DNA of 6,122 nt from Chloroflexota bacterium (GTDB taxonomy: Bacteria > Chloroflexota > Dehalococcoidia > Dehalococcoidales > UBA3254), in the NCBI GenBank assembly GCA_017860765.1, contig JAGDMY010000171.1:1-6122 (forward strand), in the 5' to 3' direction. Below the pieces are notes generated by a model. The model had not been told where the DNA came from. It worked only from the letters and a program-made list of their open reading frames with translations, and made no database searches. This document shows, one piece after another, positions 1-5,819 of the stretch. Each line of letters opens with the position of its first letter. Position 1 is the stretch's first letter. Both the position numbers and the translations under genes were made by a program.

Positions 1-513
1 TTCTTCCATGTTGCCGCTGGCTTCTTTAATGCCGATGATATTGCTTATCTGGCTCAGCCTGATGACCGTCTCTGAGGACAAACTTATTACCGTACGGGAT
101 GGAACATTATAGAGGATACAGGGTAGCCTGGTATTGTCAGCAATAGCTTTAAAATGCTGGAATAAGCCTTCCTGGGTGGGCTTGTTATAATAAGGCGTCA
201 CCAGCAAACAGGCATCCACCCCGACCTTCTCGGCGCCCTGGGTGGCTTCTATGGCTTCCAGTGTGCTGTTGCTGCCGGTGCCGGCGATGATCGAACCTCG
301 CTGACCGACGGCCGCTCTGACATCGGAGTAAAGCTTCAGTTCTTCTTCATGGGTCAAGGTCGGAGATTCTCCAGTGGTCCCGGAAAGAACCAATCCGTCG
401 CTGCCCGAATTCAAACAGGCCAACGCCAGCTTCTTAGCTTGCTCGTAGTCCAGTTTGCCTTCGTCATCGAAAGGAGTTACCATGGCGGTAATTAATCGTC
501 CTAGATCTTTCAT
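1..513 (-). CDS. dapA: 4-hydroxy-tetrahydrodipicolinate synthase, N-terminal 171 residues (3' end beyond the window)
   Basis: DapA is a cytoplasmic class I aldolase that condenses pyruvate with L-aspartate 4-semialdehyde, the first committed step to DAP and lysine. The visible part is the first half of a TIM barrel. It starts MKDLGRLITAMVTPF and carries GTTGES (T46, T47), the YNVPSR motif (Tyr135, Arg140) and GIKEASG with the Schiff-base lysine at Lys163. These are all the key active-site residues known for the family. The family is usually about 290 residues, so some 120 are cut off by the window edge. The ATG at 513 overlaps the asd stop codon as ATGA, and only a weak AAGG precedes it, which suggests translational coupling to asd. 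No frameshift or stop is seen. It is the last visible gene of the dapB-asd-dapA unit. Confidence 0.96.
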   Translation of the reverse strand, partial: MKDLGRLITAMVTPFDDEGKLDYEQAKKLALACLNSGSDGLVLSGTTGESPTLTHEEELKLYSDVRAAVGQRGSIIAGTGSNSTLEAIEATQGAEKVGVDACLLVTPYYNKPTQEGLFQHFKAIADNTRLPCILYNVPSRTVISLSSETVIRLSQISNIIGIKEASGNMEE

Positions 514-1553
514 ATTATACCTTTTACCTTCAACCTGCCTTTTTTAAGTATTTCTTCCGCAATCTGGACCATATTGAGTGCGGCACCCTTGCGTATGTTG
601 TCTGCCACCACCCACAGCACCAGACCGTTGACATTGAAGATATCCTGCCGGATCCGCCCGACCATTATCATGTCAGTCCCGGCAGCCATACGCGGATGAG
701 GGTATAAATTGATACCCGTATCATCTACGACCCTCACCCCCGGGGCTTTGGACAGGGTATCTTTAGCGACTTCTAAATTGATCTCACCGGCAAATTCCAG
801 GCTGACCGCCTGGCAATGCCCTTTGAAAGTAGGCACCCTGACGCAGGTAGCTGATACCAGAATATCATTATTATGCAGTATTTTCCGGGTTTCTACCAGC
901 AGCTGAAACTCTTCCTTAGTATACCCGTTATCCAGAAAAACATCTACCTGCGGCAATATATTAAAACCTATCTCATGAGGAAACATCTCAGGGTGCGGGC
1001 TTTCTCCTTTTAGCATTTGCTCGGTCTGGAGAGTCAATTCAATCATTGCGGCTGATCCCACGCCCGAAGTTGACTGGTAGGTCGAAACAATGGCTTTTTT
1101 AAGGGATTTTATTTTGCTTAATGGGTGCAGGACCAGGCTCAACAAAATAGAGGAACAGTTAGGACTCGATATTATGCCGCGGTGGCCCTGAATATCGTCA
1201 GGATTGATTTCAGGTACGATCAGGGGTACATCCGGCTCCATTCTGTAGAATGAGCTGCTGTCAATTGCGGTAGCACCGGTCCGTACAGCCAGCGGTATCC
1301 AGTGCCGGCTAATCTCTTCGCCGGCGGCGAAAAATACCAGATCTACCCCCTGGAACGCATCATGCTCGGATAGATGTTCCAGAGGCTGCACCGGATAGGC
1401 GCGCCGGGAGCCCGAGATAGTTGTTGCGGCGGTACCCCCGGAGGCGAATAAACTGAGACTGCTCAAGGGAAAATTGCGCTGTTCCAGAATTTTTAAGATC
1501 TCTTGACCAACCAGGCCTGTGGCACCGACAATGGCGACCCGATATTTTTCCAT
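510..1553 (-). CDS. asd: aspartate-semialdehyde dehydrogenase
   Basis: Asd reduces L-aspartyl-4-phosphate to aspartate 4-semialdehyde with NADPH, the branch point for lysine/DAP and threonine/methionine. The protein has 347 residues, normal for the family. An N-terminal Rossmann motif GATGLVG (residues 10-16) is followed by the SSPNCSS box with the nucleophile Cys133. Next come STYQSTSGVGSAA (Gln160), CVRVP (Arg239) and GHC (His246, the likely general base). The frame stays open upstream to 1679, but that extension only shadows the end of dapB. The ATG at 1553 has AGGAGG at 1561-1566, 7 bases upstream, and gives the usual MEKYRVAIVGATG start. It lies 35 bases after the dapB stop and its TGA overlaps the dapA ATG. 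All active-site residues are present, so the gene looks functional. Confidence 0.96.
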   Translation of the reverse strand: MEKYRVAIVGATGLVGQEILKILEQRNFPLSSLSLFASGGTAATTISGSRRAYPVQPLEHLSEHDAFQGVDLVFFAAGEEISRHWIPLAVRTGATAIDSSSFYRMEPDVPLIVPEINPDDIQGHRGIISSPNCSSILLSLVLHPLSKIKSLKKAIVSTYQSTSGVGSAAMIELTLQTEQMLKGESPHPEMFPHEIGFNILPQVDVFLDNGYTKEEFQLLVETRKILHNNDILVSATCVRVPTFKGHCQAVSLEFAGEINLEVAKDTLSKAPGVRVVDDTGINLYPHPRMAAGTDMIMVGRIRQDIFNVNGLVLWVVADNIRKGAALNMVQIAEEILKKGRLKVKGII

Positions 1554-1560
1554 TTCCTGC

Positions 1561-1566
1561 CCTCCT
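1561..1566 (-). promoter_or_regulatory. Shine-Dalgarno site of asd
   Basis: AGGAGG on the minus strand, 7 bases before the ATG at 1553. It decides the asd start against the longer open frame that begins at 1679, which has no comparable site and no homologous sequence in its extension. Confidence 0.85.
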
Positions 1567-1588
1567 GCCCCGGGAAGTGAAGTTCTGG

Positions 1589-2187
1589 CTATAGGTCCAG
1601 CAGCTTGTCCAGTCCCTGAATTAAACCACGGCGCCGGACTACTTCCTGAATTGCCAACAAAACACCCGGGATATAGCATTCCCGGTTGATGGTATCATGA
1701 CGAATGCTCAATGTTTGCCCCGGTCCGCCAAAAAGGACTTCTTGATGGGCCATCAGACCGGGCAGCCTGACGGAATGGATGGCCACACCTTCCACTCTCT
1801 GCCCGCGGCTGGGATAGTTCTTGCCTTCATCGACGGCCTGAGAGAAGGGCTTGCCCCGGTAGGCTGCCATAACTCTGGCGGTACTGAGGGCCCGGTGGTG
1901 CCAATAACGAGGTTGACCTGGTTTTTGGCAGCGGTACGTGCTGCCGGCATGGAAGCCTGGGCCAGAGAAAAGTCCACCATCACGTCAGGTCTGGTATCGC
2001 TGAGAACTTTCTCCAGGTCGGCTGAAAAAGGTATCCAGGAGCCATCTCCCAGCACCAGCTTGTCCGCTGGCACCTTGATATCCACGGCTCCCACCAATTT
2101 GAGCGCCGGTTCACGATATAAATTATTCACCAGGACTTGACCGACCCTTCCAGAGGCTCCATGAATGACCACGTTAATTGACTTCAT
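1589..2187 (-). pseudogene. dapB: 4-hydroxy-tetrahydrodipicolinate reductase, internally deleted and frameshifted
   Basis: DapB reduces the DapA product with NAD(P)H in every known variant of the DAP pathway. Here the 5' part (2187-1891) encodes 99 good residues: the GASGRVG nucleotide-binding motif at 10-16, the VDFS segment and the VIGTTG motif ending at Gly99. The C-terminal part (1891-1589) encodes 100 residues in another frame, beginning [16 protein letters not shown]. It includes the family motif [14 protein letters not shown], then [12 protein letters not shown] and the final helix. By comparison with the usual 265-270 residues about 64 are missing. They held the APNFS region, the catalytic HHD.K motif and most of the DAPSGTA substrate loop. 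Read from its ATG, the protein runs out of frame to a TGA at 1755-1753 (144 residues, the last 45 nonsense). The ATG at 1870 has no ribosome site, so the C-terminal piece is unlikely to be a gene of its own. A real deletion or an assembly error could both explain this. Confidence 0.88.
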
Positions 2188-2193
2188 TTAAAA

Positions 2194-2201
2194 CCCCTTC
2201 T
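2194..2201 (-). promoter_or_regulatory. Shine-Dalgarno site of dapB
   Basis: AGAAGGGG on the minus strand, 6 bases before the dapB ATG at 2187. The translation signal of the broken gene is still intact. Confidence 0.65.
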
Positions 2202-2212
2202 AATAATAATTT

Positions 2213-2241
2213 ATTATATATTTCGAATTTTTATATAGCAG
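2213..2241 (-). promoter_or_regulatory. possible sigma70 promoter of dapB-asd-dapA
   Basis: A perfect TATAAT lies at 2218-2213 in a very AT-rich stretch just before dapB. The best -35 at 17-base spacing is CTGCTA (2241-2236), only 3 of 6 matches. A promoter is expected here because the pnp terminator lies immediately upstream. The low-complexity AT context makes a chance -10 likely, so the exact placement is uncertain. Confidence 0.4.
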
Positions 2242-2257
2242 GCTTGCCTTCGGCCTT

Positions 2258-2294
2258 AAACAAAATCGCTGGCTGTTTTGGTTTCAGCCAGCGA
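2258..2294 (-). terminator. Rho-independent terminator after pnp
   Basis: A perfect 10-bp inverted repeat (TCGCTGGCTG at 2266-2275 with CAGCCAGCGA at 2285-2294) has a 9-base loop. On the minus strand it is followed directly by TTTTGTTT (2265-2258). It sits 18 bases after the pnp stop codon and points in the pnp direction, so it ends the rpsO-pnp transcript and separates it from the dap genes. The plus strand lacks a matching T run. Confidence 0.9.
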
Positions 2295-2312
2295 CGTCAT
2301 CTCTGTCGGTGA

Positions 2313-4505
2313 TTACCGTCTCTCATTGAAACGGCGCGGTCGATCACCTCCACCACTCCGCGGGGGACGCGTATCGCGGGGTCGCCGCTGTTCCTGGCGG
2401 GGTGGCCTTTCCCTCTCTTGACCGGGCTTTTCAAACATCGCGCGGCGGGACAGGTTGACACGCCCCATGTGGTCGATATCAATTACTTTTACCGTGATTT
2501 CGTCTCCTACCTTGACCACATCTTCTACCTTGGCGACCCGATAGTCTGCCAGTTCACTGATATGTACCAGGCCCTCTTTGCCGGGTAAAATCTCAACCAT
2601 GGCACCGAAGTTCAGAATTCGGCTCACTTTGCCAGTATATATGGCTCCTGACTCCACCTCTTTGGTCAGCCCTTCGATAATTTCAATCGCCCGGCGGGCA
2701 GATTTTTCATCCGCTGAACCGATGACTACAGTACCATTATCTTCAATATCGATGGTACTCTTGGTTTCATCAATGATAGAACGTATCATTTTGCCGCCTG
2801 GTCCTATGACCGTACCAATTTTCTCTGGATTGATGGTTATCTTGTACATGCGGGGCGCGTAAGGGCTGAGATCAGATCTGAGAGACCGGATAGTCTGGCC
2901 CATCACACCCAGTATATGCAGGCGAGCTTCCCTTGCCTGTTTAATCGCTTTATCCAGGATCTCCAGGTTAACCCCTTTTAATTTTATGTCAAGTTGCAAG
3001 GCCGTGATTCCTTCATCTGTACCGGCTACCTTAAAGTCCATATCACCATAAGCATCTTCAAGTCCGGCAATGTCAGTCAAAATTGCGTATTTCCCGGTCT
3101 CATCCGTGACCAGTCCCATGGCAATACCGGACACCGCTTTCTTTATAGGAACTCCGGCATCCATCAGGGCCAGGGAGCTGGCACAGGTGCTGGCCATGGA
3201 GGTGCTGCCGTTTGAGCCAAGCACTTCGGAGACCAGCCGGATAGTGTAAGGAAATTCTTCCCCGCTGGGCACCACAGGCAGAAGGGCCCGCTCCGCCAAG
3301 GCGCCGTGTCCGATTTCACGTCTTCCGACAGTCCCGATCCGTCTTACTTCTCCGGTGGCGAAGGGCGGCATATTATAATGGTGCATGTAGTGCTTGGTCT
3401 CTTCCAGGCCCAATCCGTCCAATTGCTGCCTTTCACTCATCGAACCCAGGGTTGTGATAGTCATTACCTGGGTCTCCCCCCGGTTAAATAAAGCGGACCC
3501 GTGAGTGCGCGGCAGAAGACCAACTTCACAGGAAATGGACCTGACCTCGTTCAAATTGCGACCATCGACGCGCAGCGCTTTTTCCAGTACGCCCTTCCTT
3601 AGTGTAGATTTAATCATCGCCTCTAAAGCCACATTGATATCGGCTTCGGCATACTTTTCCTTCAGCTTCTCGATAATTTCCTTCCGCAGGTCCTCGGTAG
3701 CACTGCCCCTAGCCTGCTTGCCGATTTGGCCTATAACAGCTTCCATTTTGCCCCGGGCGATATCAGAGACGGCCAAAGAAACCTCCGTCTTGTCCCAGGG
3801 GAGCGGGGCCTCTATTTTGGGCCTTTGAATTCCGGCTAAAAACTCCTCCTGAAGTGCCAGAATAGCCTGGTTGGCTTCATGACCAAACTTCATAGCCTCA
3901 GAGATAATTTCCTCGGGTACCTCGCGCGCTCCAGCTTCAAGCATGACAACGTCTTTTCGAGTGCTGCAGACTACTAAATCCAGGGCACTGGTTCCGAGCT
4001 GGGGCAAGGTCGGATTTAAAATTAACTCTCCCTCTGAATAGCCTACCCCGACCCCGGACACAGGACCGGCAAAGGGTATCTCCGACATGCATAAGGCAGC
4101 TGAAGCGCCTATTATGGCCAATAAATTCGGGTCATTTTCCTGGTCCGCTGAAAGCACAGTAATGACCACCTGAATTTCACGGCGCCAGGTCTTGGGCAAA
4201 AGCGGTCGGATGGTGCGGTCAGTCAAGCGGGCAGCCAGCGTGGCTTCCTGGCTGGGACGACCTTCCCGACGAATAAAACCGCCGGGAATTTTTCCGGCGG
4301 CGTAGAGTCTTTCCTCATAGTCCACTGTTAAAGGGAGAAAATCCCTGGGCTCTTGTGGTTCCGGACCGGTTACGGCAGTCACTAAAACAACTGTCTCTCC
4401 ATAACGGACGGTCACTGAACCATTGGCTTGTCTGGCTACTTTCCCCGACTCAATCGTGAGTTTTCTACCCGCTATCTCAACTGTTAACGATTTAGGTTCT
4501 ATCAA
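2313..4505 (-). CDS. pnp: polyribonucleotide nucleotidyltransferase (PNPase)
   Basis: PNPase is a trimeric 3'-5' phosphorolytic exoribonuclease in mRNA decay. It has 730 residues with the full domain order. The first RNase PH domain covers about 13-145, with FIRREGRPS at 77-85. An all-helical linker spans about 150-300. The second RNase PH domain covers about 313-545, with SNGSTSMAS at 431-439 (phosphate site). In its GDMDFKVAGT motif, Asp484, Asp490 and Lys492 match the known catalytic residues. The KH domain (about 553-612) has the GPGG loop at 568-571, and the S1 domain (about 620-690) follows. The last 36 residues are Arg/Pro/Gly-rich and probably disordered. The start is TTG at 4505, chosen because AGGAGA (4511-4516) lies 5 bases upstream and the protein then starts at the family position. 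It follows rpsO by 15 bases in one transcript and ends just before a strong terminator. Confidence 0.97.
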   Translation of the reverse strand: MIEPKSLTVEIAGRKLTIESGKVARQANGSVTVRYGETVVLVTAVTGPEPQEPRDFLPLTVDYEERLYAAGKIPGGFIRREGRPSQEATLAARLTDRTIRPLLPKTWRREIQVVITVLSADQENDPNLLAIIGASAALCMSEIPFAGPVSGVGVGYSEGELILNPTLPQLGTSALDLVVCSTRKDVVMLEAGAREVPEEIISEAMKFGHEANQAILALQEEFLAGIQRPKIEAPLPWDKTEVSLAVSDIARGKMEAVIGQIGKQARGSATEDLRKEIIEKLKEKYAEADINVALEAMIKSTLRKGVLEKALRVDGRNLNEVRSISCEVGLLPRTHGSALFNRGETQVMTITTLGSMSERQQLDGLGLEETKHYMHHYNMPPFATGEVRRIGTVGRREIGHGALAERALLPVVPSGEEFPYTIRLVSEVLGSNGSTSMASTCASSLALMDAGVPIKKAVSGIAMGLVTDETGKYAILTDIAGLEDAYGDMDFKVAGTDEGITALQLDIKLKGVNLEILDKAIKQAREARLHILGVMGQTIRSLRSDLSPYAPRMYKITINPEKIGTVIGPGGKMIRSIIDETKSTIDIEDNGTVVIGSADEKSARRAIEIIEGLTKEVESGAIYTGKVSRILNFGAMVEILPGKEGLVHISELADYRVAKVEDVVKVGDEITVKVIDIDHMGRVNLSRRAMFEKPGQERERPPRQEQRRPRDTRPPRSGGGDRPRRFNERR

Positions 4506-4510
4506 AATAA

Positions 4511-4516
4511 TCTCCT
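4511..4516 (-). promoter_or_regulatory. Shine-Dalgarno site of pnp (supports a TTG start)
   Basis: AGGAGA on the minus strand, 5 bases before TTG 4505-4503, within the 15-base gap after the rpsO stop. No ATG or GTG sits at this distance, so TTG is the likely initiator. Confidence 0.8.
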
Positions 4517-4520
4517 ACTT

Positions 4521-4784
4521 TTACTTGCGCAGGCCCAGTTTCTTAATGACTTTGTGATAGCGGTCGACATCCTCTTTGCTCAGGTAGTTTAACAATCTCC
4601 TTCTCTGTCCTACTAATCTGAGTAAACCTCGCTGGGTATTATAATCGTGCTTGCTAAGCGCCATATGACGGGTCAGCTGGTTTATTCTTTCAGTCAATAA
4701 GGCGATTTGGATTTCGCTTGACCCCGTATCTCCTTCATGTATTTTGAAGGACTGGACTATTTTGTCTTTTTGCGTTTTAATCAA
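4521..4784 (-). CDS. rpsO: 30S ribosomal protein S15
   Basis: S15 binds the central domain of 16S rRNA early in 30S assembly and helps form an intersubunit bridge. The protein has 87 residues (family 86-89) and is clean S15: HEGDTGSSEIQIALLTERI, then LTRHM..SKHDYNTQRGLLRLVGQ, then RRRLLNYLSKEDVDRYHKVI. The HDYNTQRGL and GQRRRLLNYL stretches hold the rRNA-contacting residues conserved in the family. The start is TTG at 4784, with GGGAG at 4797-4793, 8 bases upstream, as ribosome site. No ATG nearby fits the length. It is preceded by a strong promoter and followed after 15 bases by pnp, the classical rpsO-pnp pair. In other bacteria S15 represses its own translation through its leader. The leader here is only about 35 bases and shows no convincing structure. 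Confidence 0.97.
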   Translation of the reverse strand: MIKTQKDKIVQSFKIHEGDTGSSEIQIALLTERINQLTRHMALSKHDYNTQRGLLRLVGQRRRLLNYLSKEDVDRYHKVIKKLGLRK

Positions 4785-4825
4785 CTTTCTTGCTCCCGAT
4801 ATTTCGATTCATCATAAATCAAAAA

Positions 4826-4855
4826 ATTATACCATATATTCGGAGGCGCTGTAAA
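4826..4855 (-). promoter_or_regulatory. strong sigma70-type promoter of rpsO-pnp
   Basis: On the minus strand, -35 TTTACA (4855-4850, 5 of 6 matches), an 18-base spacer and -10 TATAAT (4831-4826, 6 of 6), preceded by TGG as an extended -10. Transcription would start near 4819, giving a leader of about 35 bases before the rpsO TTG. It lies in the gap after mazG, so rpsO-pnp need not depend on the mazG promoter. Confidence 0.8.
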
Positions 4856-4879
4856 TTTTTGAAGCTGGAGTTAAACCGC

Positions 4880-4905
4880 CAGGGGGCCTACTTGCCTGCC
4901 CCCTG
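4880..4905 (-). repeat. perfect 8-bp GC-rich hairpin across the mazG stop codon
   Basis: CAGGGGGC (4880-4887) and GCCCCCTG (4898-4905) form a perfect stem with a 10-base loop that contains the mazG TAG (4890-4888). On the minus strand the 3' arm is followed by GCGGTTTAACTCC rather than a T run, so it is a poor intrinsic terminator. It could slow transcription or protect the 3' end of the mazG message. Function unproven. Confidence 0.45.
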
Positions 4906-5667
4906 CTTGGCTTCCACCCAGAGGCCGTTTTGTTCATCAAAAGTAAGCTTACCCAGGTTTAAGCCTCGCTCACGGCAGAGCTTCTCCATGTAGCTGAACC
5001 GCCGGTAGAACTTGCGGTTAGCCCCCCGCAGCGAGGCCTCCGGATCCACCCCCATCCGCCTGGCAATATTGACCAGGGTAAAAAAAATATCTCCGAATTC
5101 TTCTGCCTTTTCTTGCTGGTCGCTGGTATTTTGTAATTCCTTGACTTCTTCGCCCAGCTTATCAATTACGCCATCAATATTTTCCCAATCAAAGCCAATT
5201 TGGGCCGCCCGCCGCTGAATATCCTGACTGTAGGCCAGCGCCGGCATCTCCCTGGGCACGCTGTCGAGAATTGAAGCACCGGCCTCACGCTCTTCCTTTT
5301 TAAGGGTCTCCCAATTATGAGAAACTTCCTCGGCGCTGCTTACCCGGGTCTGGCCGAAAATATGAGGGTGCCGCCGCACCAGCTTGGTATTGATATTTCT
5401 CAAAACTTCTGCCAGGGTAAACTCTCCGCTTTCGGCCGCTATTTGAGCGTGGAGCAGTATTTGCAGTAATAAATCTCCCAGTTCCTGGCAGAGCTTTTGG
5501 GAGTCATTCTGGTCCAGAGCTTCCAGGACTTCATAGCTCTCCTCGAGAAGAAATTCCCTGAGGGAAGCATGGGTCTGCTTTTTATCCCAGGGACAACCCT
5601 CCGGTCCTCGCAATCTAGCTATGATCTCGACCAAATTAGCAAATTCTTTTCGATAATAGTCTGGCAC
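4888..5667 (-). CDS. mazG: nucleoside triphosphate pyrophosphohydrolase MazG
   Basis: MazG hydrolyses (d)NTPs to NMP and pyrophosphate, a house-cleaning enzyme that in some bacteria also tempers the stringent response. With the GTG start at 5667 it has 259 residues, like the 263 of E. coli. The N-terminal signature LRGPEGCPWDKKQTHASL is at 19-36. The first metal-binding set is EESYE (42-46) and ELGD (62-65), RRHPHIFG is at 98-105, and the second MazG repeat has GEEVKEL (172-178) and EEFGD (189-193). Both repeats keep their acidic residues. The frame is open to a TTG at 5724, but that TTG is part of the likely -35 box. The GTG has AAGGAG 6 bases upstream and begins right before the conserved region, so the shorter form is preferred. 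It is transcribed divergently from lysA and followed by the separate rpsO promoter. Confidence 0.94.
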   Translation of the reverse strand: MPDYYRKEFANLVEIIARLRGPEGCPWDKKQTHASLREFLLEESYEVLEALDQNDSQKLCQELGDLLLQILLHAQIAAESGEFTLAEVLRNINTKLVRRHPHIFGQTRVSSAEEVSHNWETLKKEEREAGASILDSVPREMPALAYSQDIQRRAAQIGFDWENIDGVIDKLGEEVKELQNTSDQQEKAEEFGDIFFTLVNIARRMGVDPEASLRGANRKFYRRFSYMEKLCRERGLNLGKLTFDEQNGLWVEAKQGAGK

Positions 5668-5673
5668 GCCACA

Positions 5674-5679
5674 CTCCTT
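5674..5679 (-). promoter_or_regulatory. Shine-Dalgarno site of mazG (decides the GTG start)
   Basis: AAGGAG on the minus strand, 6 bases before GTG 5667-5665. It supports the 259-residue form over the 278-residue reading from TTG 5724. Confidence 0.8.
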
Positions 5680-5694
5680 GGATTTGATAAATAA

Positions 5695-5724
5695 ATTATA
5701 AAGAGTTGCGGCTGTCCGGGGCAA
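5695..5724 (-). promoter_or_regulatory. sigma70-type promoter of mazG
   Basis: On the minus strand, -35 TTGCCC (5724-5719, 4 of 6), an 18-base spacer and a perfect -10 TATAAT (5700-5695). The predicted start of transcription is near 5688, about 20 bases before the GTG, which leaves room for the AAGGAG site. Confidence 0.6.
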
Positions 5725-5772
5725 ATGTCGACCTCTCGCGGGACATCATCCAACAATCACCGGGTATCTAAA

Positions 5773-5801
5773 TTGACTTCACTATTGAGCACTGGTAACA
5801 T
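5773..5801 (+). promoter_or_regulatory. possible sigma70-type promoter of lysA
   Basis: -35 TTGACT (5773-5778, 5 of 6), a 17-base spacer and -10 TAACAT (5796-5801, 4 of 6), preceded by TGG as an extended -10. Transcription would begin near 5808, leaving a leader of only about 12 bases with the ribosome site at its very 5' end. That short leader is the main reason for caution. Confidence 0.45.
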
Positions 5802-5819
5802 TGGATTGGAGGCAGGTAC

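Noticed and set aside
514..519. TATAAT directly in front of dapA as a promoter
   Set aside because: It ends right at the ATG, has no reasonable -35, and falls in the coding end of asd. The ATGA overlap points to coupled translation instead.
1554..1679. 42-residue N-terminal extension of Asd
   Set aside because: It overlaps the end of dapB in another frame, is rich in Gly/Ser/Pro like shadow translation, and a strong AGGAGG marks the ATG at 1553.
1589..1870. A separate 93-residue gene starting at ATG 1870
   Set aside because: It is the C-terminal third of DapB. The frame continues upstream of the ATG with DapB-like residues (ALSTARV) and there is no ribosome site.
1891..1893. Programmed ribosomal frameshift in dapB
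   Set aside because: There is no slippery heptamer or downstream structure seen, and a shift could not restore the missing catalytic segment.
1697..2140. 147-residue plus-strand open frame opposite dapB
   Set aside because: Antisense shadow of dapB. No recognisable family and it lies over conserved DapB coding sequence on the other strand.
4785..4819. S15 autoregulatory structure in the rpsO leader
   Set aside because: Only a weak 4-bp GATT/AATC stem is visible in about 35 AT-rich bases, too little to claim.
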